Origin: Chitinophagaceae bacterium
Lineage (GTDB): Bacteria > Bacteroidota > Bacteroidia > Chitinophagales > Chitinophagaceae
Length of the DNA stretch: 64,000 nucleotides
Direction of reading: 5' to 3'
Assembly: GCA_014879565.1 (NCBI GenBank)
Contig: JACSRW010000032.1
Coordinates: forward strand, 62,001 to 126,000
The notes below the pieces were generated by a model. That model was not told the origin of the DNA. It did no database searches and was given only the letters and a program-made list of their open reading frames with translations. Within the stretch, counting starts at the first letter, position 1. Every line of letters begins with the position of its first letter. The position numbers were made by a program, and so were the translations under genes. This document shows, piece after piece, positions 24,375-32,230 of the stretch.

Positions 24375-25121
24375 ATGAATAATGTGAACGACCTCTATTT
24401 TGACGGCTATTACAAAGAGATCTGGAAAACCCTGATCCCGGATGAACTGACCCGTAAAGAGATTGAATTCATGGTGCCGCATTTTGCCCTGCAGCCCGGC
24501 AGCCGGGTGCTGGACCTGATGTGCGGTTATGGCCGCCATGCCCTGGCCCTGGCCAAACAGGGGATACAGGTCACGGCCATTGATAATCTGCCCGCCTATA
24601 CCGATGAGATCCGCCAAAAGGCGGCGGAAGAGAACCTGCCGGTGGAAACGGTTTGCGCCGGGGTGCTTTCTTTTCAGCCTGCAGGGCTGTATGACCTCGC
24701 CATCTGTATGGGTAACAGCCTGAATTTTTTTAATGCGGCAGACACCAACCAAATTCTTACGCATACAGCCAGGGCGCTGAAACCAGGGGGCCATTTGCTG
24801 ATCAATAGCTGGACCCTGGCCGAAATTGTATATGCCCGGCCGCTATCTAATAACTGGAGCCGGATAGGGGGGTATACCTTTCTGAATGCCCCGCAGTTCA
24901 GGCAAAGCCCTGCCCGGGTGGAAGTGGAATCCATCATCCTTGGCCCGGACGGTGACCGGGAAACCAAAACCGGGGTGGATTATATTTATTCCCTCAATGA
25001 AATGGAACAGCTCTTGCACGGAACCGGATTCCGCCTGGAAGCCACCTACAGTATTCCCGGCCGCAAGACCTTCTCACCCGGCGATCCCCGCGCTTACCTG
25101 GTGGCCTCTAAAACAGACTAA
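24375..25121 (+). CDS. SAM-dependent methyltransferase, class I
   Basis: A 248-residue cytosolic protein with a clear Rossmann methyltransferase core: motif I VLDLMCGYGRHALALAKQG near residues 41-59, the acidic end of strand 2 VTAIDNLPAY, the strand 4 motif YDLAICMGNSLNFF and LKPGGHLLINSWTLAEI after it. The C-terminal half has a cluster typical of small-molecule methyltransferases (RETKTGVDYIYSLNEME, FRLEATYSIPGRK). The substrate cannot be named. It starts 30 bp after the orphan regulator and is probably co-transcribed with it, but no functional link is evident. Confidence 0.8.
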   Translation: MNNVNDLYFDGYYKEIWKTLIPDELTRKEIEFMVPHFALQPGSRVLDLMCGYGRHALALAKQGIQVTAIDNLPAYTDEIRQKAAEENLPVETVCAGVLSFQPAGLYDLAICMGNSLNFFNAADTNQILTHTARALKPGGHLLINSWTLAEIVYARPLSNNWSRIGGYTFLNAPQFRQSPARVEVESIILGPDGDRETKTGVDYIYSLNEMEQLLHGTGFRLEATYSIPGRKTFSPGDPRAYLVASKTD

Positions 25122-25137
25122 CTATTGTTCCGCAGAT

Positions 25138-25170
25138 AAAAAAAAGCCCCGGCGTTATGAGAACCGGGGC
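25138..25170 (-). terminator. minus-strand intrinsic terminator with no obvious gene
   Basis: GCCCCGG (25146-25152) pairs with CCGGGGC (25164-25170) across an 11-nt loop. On the minus strand the stem is followed by eight T, the mark of a terminator for leftward transcription. On the plus strand there is no T-run. No leftward gene ends here, so it suggests an unannotated leftward transcript from the region to the right. Confidence 0.5.
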
Positions 25171-25309
25171 AGGCGTGTTACTGTTATGAAAAGAAAAAGC
25201 TTTTTTGGCAACGGATCAAAGAGGACAGGGTTTAATGGCGCTCAGGTTTTTTTCAATGTTTTTCAAAAGGATTGGATCGGTTAAAAACGGGACCTATAAA
25301 AAAGGGAAA
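25171..25309. other. intergenic DNA with no gene seen
   Basis: Short stretch between the minus-strand terminator and repeat copy B. It contains A-rich and G-rich runs but no convincing start, hairpin or motif. Confidence 0.3.
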
Positions 25310-25535
25310 GTTGACTGAGGGGGTGAACAGGTCATCCGATAAAGATCGGCTGGTTTTTCACGGGCATTGGAAAAAAATCTTTCTGGACGGTTATGGACAT
25401 TGGATGAGTGGGTACGACTTATTCATCCGGTCAATCAACTTTCTGCAACAAAACTATATCCACACCGGCATGTGGACAAGCGCAATACTGCCCTTTTATT
25501 TTTATTCGGTATTTACGCCGGTAAACGTAAAATTC
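25310..25535 (+). repeat. intergenic repeat element, copy B
   Basis: This element has the order of copy A: GTTGACTGA at 25310-25318 facing TCAATCAAC at 25431-25439 (one mismatch in the arms), GGACGGTTATGGACATTGGA between them, then CTATATCCACACCGGCATGTGGACAAG (arms TCCACA/TGTGGA at 25459-25476), CAATACTGC and TTCGGTATTTACGC (TTTACGC at 25512-25518). After it come CGTAAAATTCCGG and GCGTAAA at 25547. It lies 160 bp ahead of an orphan response regulator, on the same strand. Confidence 0.6.
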
Positions 25536-25697
25536 CGGTCAGGGCTGCGTAAAGCTCCGTAAGAAAACTTCCCGTTCGGTACTTTCCGCAATTTTGAAAT
25601 CAAGTACTTTCCCTATGGTATATATTGCAGGAATTCTCCAACTTGCACTCAGAAATATTACTTTAATCCAATAATTTTTTTACTAATTCCGTCTAAC

Positions 25698-26372
25698 ATG
25701 AAAAACCCCGATTCTAACTCCGTTATTAAGGTGGCGATTGCAGATGATCACGCACTTTTCCGTACAGGTATCAAAACCGCTTTACAGGCAAGAAAGGATA
25801 TCCAGATGGTTGCAGAAGCCGAAAACGGCATGCAGCTGCTCAACCTGCTCCGGCATATCCAACCGGATGTGGTATTGCTGGATATACAGATGCCCATTAT
25901 GGATGGCCTGACCGCCCTTCCGGAAATCAAAAAATTATACCCCGATATCAAAGTGATCATGCTTTCTTTCCTGAATGATCATTCCGTGATATCCAAAATG
26001 ATGGAACTCGGAGCCAATTCCTATATTACTAAGGAGTCCGGCGCCGAACTGATCTATGAAGCCATCCGGGGAGTGTTTGAAAACGACTTCCATTTCAATG
26101 ACCTCACCAATAAGGCCCTGCTGAGCGGGCTGCGCACCAAACGCAGCCATGAAGCGTCTATGCCCCAGGATGTGCAGCTTACTGAAAAGGAAATCACCAT
26201 CCTGAAACTGATGTGTGATGAGAAGAGCACCAAGGAGATAGCCGATATCGTGGACCTGAGTCCCCGTACCGTGGAAGCCATCCGCGATAAACTCAAAACC
26301 AAAACCGGTACCAAGTCTATGGCCGGACTGGTTATGTACGCGGTCAAAGCAGGTCTCGTCGAACAGGCCTGA
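25698..26372 (+). CDS. orphan NarL/FixJ-type response regulator
   Basis: A 224-residue regulator. Receiver: VAIADDHALF, phospho-acceptor Asp in VVLLDIQMPIMDG, switch Ser in IMLSFLND, Lys in SYITKESGA. LuxR domain: LTEKEITILKLMCDEKSTKEIAD and LSPRTVEAIRDKLKTKTGTK. It is closest in the recognition helix to the regulator at 18431. The gene stands alone: repeat copy B and TTTACGC/GCGTAAA motifs lie in the long upstream region, and a terminator follows the stop. A kinase partner is not adjacent, so it may be driven by one of the cassette kinases. Confidence 0.9.
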   Translation: MKNPDSNSVIKVAIADDHALFRTGIKTALQARKDIQMVAEAENGMQLLNLLRHIQPDVVLLDIQMPIMDGLTALPEIKKLYPDIKVIMLSFLNDHSVISKMMELGANSYITKESGAELIYEAIRGVFENDFHFNDLTNKALLSGLRTKRSHEASMPQDVQLTEKEITILKLMCDEKSTKEIADIVDLSPRTVEAIRDKLKTKTGTKSMAGLVMYAVKAGLVEQA

Positions 26373-26409
26373 GCCCCTTTATACAAGCCTTTTTTTGCTA
26401 TAATTACCC

Positions 26410-26441
26410 AGCCATTTGCTCCCGGGCAAATGGCTTTTTTC
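26410..26441 (+). terminator. intrinsic terminator after the orphan regulator
   Basis: A 10-bp perfect stem (AGCCATTTGC with GCAAATGGCT), 6-nt loop and a T-run. It ends only about 14 nt before the next gene's ATG, with a TACTTTGG sequence in the gap that may be that gene's promoter box. Confidence 0.92.
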
Positions 26442-26454
26442 TTTACTTTGGCCT

Positions 26455-27285
26455 ATGTTCATTTTATTGAATGGTAAATACACAGCGGCAGGAGACCCGG
26501 TATTGAAACCGGATAACCGGGCTTTCCGGTACGGCGACGGTTTATTTGAAACCATGCGCTTTACAAACGGGCAAATCCGTTTGTGGGATTTGCATACGGC
26601 CCGCTTATGGAAAAGTCTGGAATGGCTGGGGTATTCAATCCCGGCACTTTTTACCCCGGATGCGCTGAAGCAGGAGATCACCGGTTTACTCGCTAAGAAC
26701 AAACAAAAAGGAGACGCGCGTATACGGCTGACCGTATTCAGGGGCAACGGGGGGCTGTATGATCCGGGTACGGGGCTCCAGTATCTTATCGAGTCCTGGC
26801 CGCTGGAGCGGGAAACAGGACTAAACAGTAACGGGCTGGTAACCGGTATATACCCGCTGGCCCGGAAATCAACCGATCCCCTGGCAGGAATCAAATCGGC
26901 CAGTTTTCTGCCCTATGCCATGGCCGCGTTATACGCGAAAGAGAATAAACTGAATGACTGTTTTGTACTGAATACCGCGGATACTATTGCCGATTCCACC
27001 ATCGCCAACCTCTTTATCCGGAAAGGAAACCGTTACAGCAGTCCGGGGCCGGAGCAGGGCGCCGTTGATGGTGTAATGCGCCGCTACCTGATCGGCCGGA
27101 TGCGGGAGGCGGGTATGGAGATATATGAAGAGCCGGTTTCTGCCGGGCAGCTGAGCGGAGCGGATGAAGTATTCCTGACTAATGCCGTCCGCGGGATCCG
27201 CTGGGTGCAGCGTTGCGGCGAAGCGGAATATACACCCGGACAGGTAACGGAAATATACCGTCAGTTTATGCAAACAATTCCCTGA
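26455..27285 (+). CDS. class IV aminotransferase (aminodeoxychorismate lyase or branched-chain type)
   Basis: A 276-residue PLP fold-type IV enzyme, starting at the ATG at 26455 (MFILLNGKYTAAGD) directly after a terminator. Visible features: FRYGDGLFETMRF (substrate/PLP pocket), the probable Schiff-base Lys in GIKSASFLPYAMA, the DCFVLNTADTIADSTIANLF glutamate-type loop and the GAVDGVMRRYLI and EVFLTNAVRGIRWV segments that bind the PLP phosphate. It could be PabC (4-amino-4-deoxychorismate lyase, folate synthesis) or a small aminotransferase. The start FILLNGKY and short length favour the PabC side, but sequence alone does not settle it. Confidence 0.78.
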   Translation: MFILLNGKYTAAGDPVLKPDNRAFRYGDGLFETMRFTNGQIRLWDLHTARLWKSLEWLGYSIPALFTPDALKQEITGLLAKNKQKGDARIRLTVFRGNGGLYDPGTGLQYLIESWPLERETGLNSNGLVTGIYPLARKSTDPLAGIKSASFLPYAMAALYAKENKLNDCFVLNTADTIADSTIANLFIRKGNRYSSPGPEQGAVDGVMRRYLIGRMREAGMEIYEEPVSAGQLSGADEVFLTNAVRGIRWVQRCGEAEYTPGQVTEIYRQFMQTIP

Positions 27286-27303
27286 TATGCTTGTTGCCTT
27301 TCC

Positions 27304-28608
27304 ATGAAAGAGGAAGTGGTTATATTCTGGTATCGCCGGGATCTGCGTTTGCAGGATAATGCCGGGCTTTACCATGCCTTACGTTCCGGTTACCCGGTAG
27401 TCCCCGTTTTTATTTTTGATACAAAGATCCTGGATGAACTGACGGATAAAAAAGATCCCCGGGTGGAATTTATACACCGGGCATTGTCGGAAATACAGGA
27501 ACAACTGGAAAAGCGGGGGAGTACGCTGGATATCCGGACAGGTACGCCGCTGGCCGTGTATGCACAACTGCTGCAAAGCTACCGGGTGAAAGCCGTGTAT
27601 GCCAATCACGACTATGAGCCCTATGCGCGTAAAAGAGACCAGGAGATTGCGGATTTTTTACTGAAACAGCAAATTCCGCTGCACAGTTACAAAGACCAGG
27701 TGATCCTGGAGAAAGACGAAGTAGTGAAGGATGATGGTAAGCCGTATACGGTTTTCACTCCCTATTCCCGGAAGTGGAAAGCGGTTTGCCGGGCTTTTCA
27801 TCTGCGCGCTTATCCCACAGAAAAATATCTGAATGCTTTTTACCGGCAGGCGGTAAAAAACCTGCCTTCCCTGGAGGAAATCGGCTTCCGGCCAACCGGA
27901 TTTTCCTTTCCGCCCCGTACCTGGAAGGAGGATGTTATCCGGCATTACCAGGCACAGCGGGATATACCAGCCTTACCGGGCACATCCCGGCTCAGTGTAC
28001 ATCTCCGGTTCGGCACAGTCAGTATCCGTGTGCTGGCGAGGGAAACGGCCGGCTTAAGTGAAACCTTTCTCAATGAACTGATCTGGCGGGATTTCTACCA
28101 GATGATTCTCTGGCATTTTCCGCAGGTCGTACACCAGTCCTTTAAACCGGAGTATGACCGTATACAGTGGAGGAATAATGAAACCGACTTCAGGGCCTGG
28201 TGCGAAGGCCGTACCGGTTACCCCATTGTAGACGCCGGTATGCGGGAACTGAATGCAACCGGGTTTATGCATAACCGGGTGCGGATGATTGTGGCATCCT
28301 TTCTCACCAAACATCTCCTGATTGACTGGCGAAAGGGGGAAGCTTATTTTGCGCAGAAACTGCTGGATTATGACCTCCCTGCCAATAACGGGGGCTGGCA
28401 ATGGGCCGCCGGCAGCGGTTGTGATGCAGCGCCTTATTTCCGGGTATTCAATCCGTACCTGCAGACAAAAAAATTTGATCCGGAACTAAAATATATCCGG
28501 CAATGGGTGCCTGAATACAGTGAACTGCATTATCCGCGTCCGATAGTGGAACATGAACTGGCCCGCAAACGATGCCTGGAGGTTTATGCGGCAGCGCTGA
28601 AAAAATAA
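27304..28608 (+). CDS. phrB: deoxyribodipyrimidine photolyase, class I
   Basis: A 434-residue flavoprotein of normal length. The N-terminal photolyase alpha/beta domain starts VVIFWYRRDLRLQDNAGL. The C-terminal FAD domain has TSRLSVHLRFGTVSIR, ELIWRDFYQMILWHFP, GRTGYPIVDAGMRELNATGFMHNRVRM and the signature ANNGGWQWAAGSGCDAAPYFR. It repairs cyclobutane pyrimidine dimers using blue light, with FADH- as cofactor and a light-harvesting antenna. It starts 19 bp after the aminotransferase gene, so the two may share an mRNA. A cryptochrome or CPD/6-4 subtype difference cannot be excluded by eye. Confidence 0.93.
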   Translation: MKEEVVIFWYRRDLRLQDNAGLYHALRSGYPVVPVFIFDTKILDELTDKKDPRVEFIHRALSEIQEQLEKRGSTLDIRTGTPLAVYAQLLQSYRVKAVYANHDYEPYARKRDQEIADFLLKQQIPLHSYKDQVILEKDEVVKDDGKPYTVFTPYSRKWKAVCRAFHLRAYPTEKYLNAFYRQAVKNLPSLEEIGFRPTGFSFPPRTWKEDVIRHYQAQRDIPALPGTSRLSVHLRFGTVSIRVLARETAGLSETFLNELIWRDFYQMILWHFPQVVHQSFKPEYDRIQWRNNETDFRAWCEGRTGYPIVDAGMRELNATGFMHNRVRMIVASFLTKHLLIDWRKGEAYFAQKLLDYDLPANNGGWQWAAGSGCDAAPYFRVFNPYLQTKKFDPELKYIRQWVPEYSELHYPRPIVEHELARKRCLEVYAAALKK

Positions 28609-28615
28609 TACTGGC

Positions 28616-29455
28616 TCAGACTTCCGGGAAAAGAGGCATTGTTTCCCCTGTTTTGTTTTCCGGATTAAGGCGGTTAAACACTTCCTGAAGTTTGAGAATA
28701 GCGTTCCGGCCTTCTTCTCCCAGTGACAGCGAATAATTATTTACATAAAGGCTGATATGCTGCCGCATGACCTGTTCATCCATTTCCCGGGCATGCTGAA
28801 CGGTGAATGCACTCACCAGAGGATATTTTTCAAATGCGTATTCAAGACTTTTCCGGATCAGGCTGTTTACCCGGGAGATGATTTCCTTACCCAGACTGCG
28901 CCGGGCGGCTATGCCTCCCAGCGGAATGGGGCTCCCTGTTTTTTCTTCCCAGTATTCACCCAGATCCAGCACTTTATGTAAACCACGTTGCTGATAAGTG
29001 AAGCGGTTCTCATGAATGATCAGTCCGAGATCCGTCTCTTCCCTGAGTACGGCGTCTTCAATAGCCGAAAAAACCATGTTTTTTTTATGCCGGGCATCCG
29101 GAAAGGCATAACTCAGCAGGAGATTGGCCGTGGTATGTTTGCCGGGAATGGCAATCAGGGAATTTTGTACAGAAGAGAGTTCCACCGGTTTTTTGCTGAT
29201 CAGCAGGGGGCCAACGCCTTTCCCAAGCGCGCTGCCGGCATCCAGCAGGATATAATTTTCCGCTGACCGGAAAAAGGCGGGGAAACTGAGTTTGGTGATA
29301 TCCAGACGGCCTTCCATTGCCCGCTGGTTCAGGCTCTCCACATCTTCCAGGATTACATCAAAAGAAAGCCCCCCCGTATCAATCTTCTGATTCACCAGGG
29401 CATCGAAAATAAACGTATCGTTGGGGCAGGGTGAAAAGCCAAGTGTTATTTTCAT
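28616..29455 (-). CDS. mqnD: 1,4-dihydroxy-6-naphthoate synthase
   Basis: A 279-residue protein. The opening MKITLGFSPCPNDTFIFDAL is the MqnA/MqnD signature, followed by FDVILEDVESLNQRAMEG and DITKLSFPAFF near residue 60. It has the periplasmic-binding-protein-like fold used in the futalosine route to menaquinone, where it makes 1,4-dihydroxy-6-naphthoate from the cyclic de-hypoxanthine futalosine product. Its ATG overlaps the stop of mqnB (ATGA), so both are translated together. The other mqn genes are not in the window. Confidence 0.93.
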   Translation of the reverse strand: MKITLGFSPCPNDTFIFDALVNQKIDTGGLSFDVILEDVESLNQRAMEGRLDITKLSFPAFFRSAENYILLDAGSALGKGVGPLLISKKPVELSSVQNSLIAIPGKHTTANLLLSYAFPDARHKKNMVFSAIEDAVLREETDLGLIIHENRFTYQQRGLHKVLDLGEYWEEKTGSPIPLGGIAARRSLGKEIISRVNSLIRKSLEYAFEKYPLVSAFTVQHAREMDEQVMRQHISLYVNNYSLSLGEEGRNAILKLQEVFNRLNPENKTGETMPLFPEV

Positions 29456-30099
29456 ATCATATTAATTAGGTTGATCAGTTCCCGGTTCAGGTTGCTGACG
29501 GATTCCTGCATATTCCATTTTTTCTTGTTTCTTTCGGCGATATAATTGGAAACAGCCCGGAGTTGTATAAAGGGCACTTTTTCCATCAGGCAAACATAGT
29601 GAAGGGCGGCGCCTTCCATAGATTCCGCTACAGGATTAAAATGATCCCTGTAGAACTTCACTTTTTTCCGGTCAGTAGTGATTTCATTCACCGATATCCC
29701 CCTGACTTTTTTCAGCCGGAGTTTACGTAAAAAGGGATGACGGTTGATCAGCCAGCCTTTTGTATGGGGGTAACGGTTTTGGGGAACCAGGTTCAGGTCG
29801 AACAATGTTTTCAGGGAATTGAGTTCAATCACACTCTGATCGGCTATCGTTTCCTCTTTTACCGCCAGCACGGTACCTAAGGGAATATCCGGATCAAAAC
29901 ATCCGCCCACACCGGCCTGTATAACCAATCCGGGTTTTTTGGTGAATAACTGGCGGGTGAGCGACCAGGTGGCTGCGGTCAGGCCGATACCGGTGATCAG
30001 TACATCAATGTCCTGACCGGGCGGCAGATTCCCTTTCCGTATTTGATCCAGGAAAGGACTTATTTCAATGGGTGTGGCAGCAGCGATCAGTATGTGCAT
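29452..30099 (-). CDS. mqnB: futalosine hydrolase
   Basis: A 215-residue nucleoside-phosphorylase-like protein. I start at the ATG at 30099 (MHILIAAATPIEISPFLDQI). Family signs are DVLITGIGLTAATWSL near 40-60, VIQAGVGGCFDPDIPLGTV, and AVSESMEGAALHYVCLMEKVPFIQLRAVSNYI with the purine-site Glu. It splits futalosine into hypoxanthine and de-hypoxanthine futalosine. It precedes mqnD with a 4-nt overlap. A CAACTTTG sequence lies a little upstream, one base off the promoter consensus. Confidence 0.88.
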   Translation of the reverse strand: MHILIAAATPIEISPFLDQIRKGNLPPGQDIDVLITGIGLTAATWSLTRQLFTKKPGLVIQAGVGGCFDPDIPLGTVLAVKEETIADQSVIELNSLKTLFDLNLVPQNRYPHTKGWLINRHPFLRKLRLKKVRGISVNEITTDRKKVKFYRDHFNPVAESMEGAALHYVCLMEKVPFIQLRAVSNYIAERNKKKWNMQESVSNLNRELINLINMI

Positions 30100-30216
30100 A
30101 CGGAGTCTTTGCACAAAGTTGGTGCTTTTTGGCTCATAATCAGGGAGAAGCCGAACTATTTAAGGCGTATGCTGTTATTCGGTTACCTTTAACTGTCTAA
30201 ATCAGTAATTTTCAGT

Positions 30217-30630
30217 ATGAGTAATCAGGTGGCTGTTTTCCGGAAAGAAAGTTTTAATGCCGCGCACCGGTTGTTTAATCCGGCATGGGATGAGGCTACC
30301 AATGCAAAGGTGTTTGGTAAGTGTGCGTTGCCGAACTATCATGGCCATAATTACGAATTGGTGGTGAAAGTGACGGGTGTGCCGGACCCTGAAACGGGGT
30401 ATGTGATGGATATGAAGGAGCTCAGCGACCTGGTTCAGGAACTGATCGTAGAGCGGTTTGATCACCGGAACCTGAACCTGGATACGGTGGAATTCAGGAA
30501 CCTGAATCCTACGGCAGAAAATATCGCGGTGGTATGCTGGCAATTGCTGCGTCCCCGCATTCCGGCCGTTCTGGATTTGCAGGTGCGGTTGTATGAGACC
30601 CCCCGCAATTATGTGGAATACCCGGCCTGA
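30217..30630 (+). CDS. queD: 6-carboxytetrahydropterin / 6-pyruvoyltetrahydropterin synthase family enzyme
   Basis: A 137-residue protein with the zinc- and catalytic-site motifs of the PTPS/QueD family: FNAAHRLFNP near residues 10-19 (zinc His), CALPNYHGHNYELVV with catalytic Cys and two zinc His, and VMDMKELSDLV; LYETPRNYVEYP at the end carries the catalytic Glu. It turns 7,8-dihydroneopterin triphosphate into 6-carboxytetrahydropterin in queuosine synthesis, or into a pyruvoyl form in pterin synthesis. The CxxxHGH spacing fits QueD. folE, which makes its substrate, starts 19 bp downstream, and queE is also in this window (62841). Confidence 0.83.
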   Translation: MSNQVAVFRKESFNAAHRLFNPAWDEATNAKVFGKCALPNYHGHNYELVVKVTGVPDPETGYVMDMKELSDLVQELIVERFDHRNLNLDTVEFRNLNPTAENIAVVCWQLLRPRIPAVLDLQVRLYETPRNYVEYPA

Positions 30631-30649
30631 ACCTTAAAAAAAAAATAAA

Positions 30650-31246
30650 ATGGCGTATAAAAGAACAGAACAGTATGATGAAAAAATTACCGGTGAGCTG
30701 ATCCGGTCTTACCGGGATGCAATCGGTCTGCTGGGGGAAGATCCCGACCGGGAAGGATTGCTGAAAACACCGGAACGGGTGGCGAAAGCCATGCAGTACC
30801 TGACACAGGGTTATCAGCTGGATGCCCATGCCATCCTCAACTCGGCCAAGTTTCATGAAGATGTGAGTGAAATGATTGTGGTGAAGGATATTGAGCTTTA
30901 TTCCATGTGTGAACACCATATGCTGCCCTTTTTCGGGAAAGCCCATGTGGCCTATATTCCCAATGGCTGGATTACCGGGCTCAGCAAAGTGGCCCGGGTT
31001 GTGGATGTTTATGCCCGCCGCTTGCAGGTACAGGAAAGACTGACTATCCAGATCAAGGATGCGATCAAAGAAACCCTGAATCCGCTGGGGGTGGCGGTGG
31101 TGATTGAAGCCCAGCATCTTTGTATGATGATGCGGGGGGTGCAGAAGCAGAATTCGGTGACCACTACCTCCGCTTTTGACGGGGAATTTCATAAAAACTC
31201 CACCCGGAGCGAATTCTTAAAACTGATTTCATCCCAGTTGAGCTGA
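30650..31246 (+). CDS. folE: GTP cyclohydrolase I
   Basis: A 198-residue enzyme. GTPCH-I signatures are [19 protein letters not shown] near 30-48, the zinc/catalytic [19 protein letters not shown] near 86-104, [21 protein letters not shown], and [21 protein letters not shown] near 165-185. It opens GTP to 7,8-dihydroneopterin triphosphate, the common precursor of folate and of QueD's product. It is the second gene of a two-gene unit with queD and is followed by a hairpin and T-run. Confidence 0.95.
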   Translation: MAYKRTEQYDEKITGELIRSYRDAIGLLGEDPDREGLLKTPERVAKAMQYLTQGYQLDAHAILNSAKFHEDVSEMIVVKDIELYSMCEHHMLPFFGKAHVAYIPNGWITGLSKVARVVDVYARRLQVQERLTIQIKDAIKETLNPLGVAVVIEAQHLCMMMRGVQKQNSVTTTSAFDGEFHKNSTRSEFLKLISSQLS

Positions 31247-31265
31247 TAAAGTTCATTGCCCGGAC

Positions 31266-31307
31266 TGCCACAAAGATTTTTCTAATTAAAAGCTTTGTGG
31301 CATTTTT
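31266..31307 (+). terminator. intrinsic terminator after folE
   Basis: TGCCACAAAG pairs with CTTTGTGGCA across a 17-nt A/T-rich loop, followed by five T. The T-run belongs to a GCATTTTTG sequence that could double as the promoter box of fabD. Confidence 0.82.
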
Positions 31308-31330
31308 GTTTCGAACAACCATCATTTCTT

Positions 31331-32221
31331 ATGAAACATGCTTTTGTTTTTCCCGGCCAGGGTTCCCAGTTTCCGGGAATGGGCAAAGATCATTATGAGA
31401 ACAGTGCCTTTGCCAAGAAACTTTTTGAACAGGCTAACGAGGTGCTGGGTTTCCGCATTTCAGATATTATGTTTTCCGGTACAGAGGAAGATCTGAAGCA
31501 GACAAGGGTAACGCAACCGGCGATCTTCCTGCATTCAGTTATTGCTTTCCGGAGTATTGAACAGGCTAAGCCCGATATGGTAGCCGGTCATTCCCTGGGA
31601 GAGTTTACGGCGCTGGTGGCAAACGGTACCCTGAGTTTTGAAGATGCCCTGCAACTTGTTTCTGTAAGGGCAGAAGCCATGCAGAAAGCCTGTGAGATCA
31701 ATCCTTCCACGATGGCAGCCGTGCTGAACCTGCCAGATGAAAAAGTGGAGGAGATATGTGCACAGGTGCAGGAAGAAACCGGTGAAGTGGTGGTGCCGGC
31801 CAATTACAACTGCCCGGGTCAGCTCGTGATCAGCGGATCCAAAAAAGGAATTGAAGTGGCCTGTGAGCGGATGAAAGCGGCCGGGGCAAAAAGGGCCCTC
31901 GTATTACCTGTTGGCGGGGCTTTTCATTCTCCGCTGATGCTGCCGGCCAAGGAAGAACTGCAAACAAAAATTCTCTCAACCAAATTTCATACGCCTTCCT
32001 GTGCCATTTACCAGAATGTGGCGGCCAAAGCGGTTATGGACAATGAAGAGATCAAACAAAACCTGATTGATCAGCTGACGGGAGCCGTGCGCTGGACGCA
32101 AAGTGTCCAGGCGATGATCGCTGACGGGGCTACCCGCTTTACCGAAGCCGGTCCGGGGAAAGTACTGCAGGGCCTGGTGCAAAAAATCAATAAGGAAATG
32201 CAGACCGATGGAGTGAGCTGA
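31331..32221 (+). CDS. fabD: malonyl-CoA:ACP transacylase
   Basis: A 296-residue enzyme. The ATG at 31331 begins MKHAFVFPGQGSQFPGMG, the family N-terminus with the oxyanion-loop GQGSQ. The nucleophile Ser is in VAGHSLGEFTALV near residue 90, the malonate-binding Arg in LVSVRAEAMQKA, the catalytic His in PVGGAFHSPLM. It moves malonyl groups from CoA to acyl carrier protein to start fatty acid chains. It is alone on this strand; the next gene faces it. The leader of about 25 nt contains no obvious structure beyond the terminator. Confidence 0.95.
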   Translation: MKHAFVFPGQGSQFPGMGKDHYENSAFAKKLFEQANEVLGFRISDIMFSGTEEDLKQTRVTQPAIFLHSVIAFRSIEQAKPDMVAGHSLGEFTALVANGTLSFEDALQLVSVRAEAMQKACEINPSTMAAVLNLPDEKVEEICAQVQEETGEVVVPANYNCPGQLVISGSKKGIEVACERMKAAGAKRALVLPVGGAFHSPLMLPAKEELQTKILSTKFHTPSCAIYQNVAAKAVMDNEEIKQNLIDQLTGAVRWTQSVQAMIADGATRFTEAGPGKVLQGLVQKINKEMQTDGVS

Positions 32222-32230
32222 CCTGCGGGT

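Noticed and set aside
21068-25535. Insertion sequence
   Set aside because: No transposase or remnant is visible; the two copies are too diverged and too short for a typical IS.
30100-30216. preQ1 or other riboswitch ahead of queD
   Set aside because: The leader is short and I could not find a stem-loop with the expected conserved bases.
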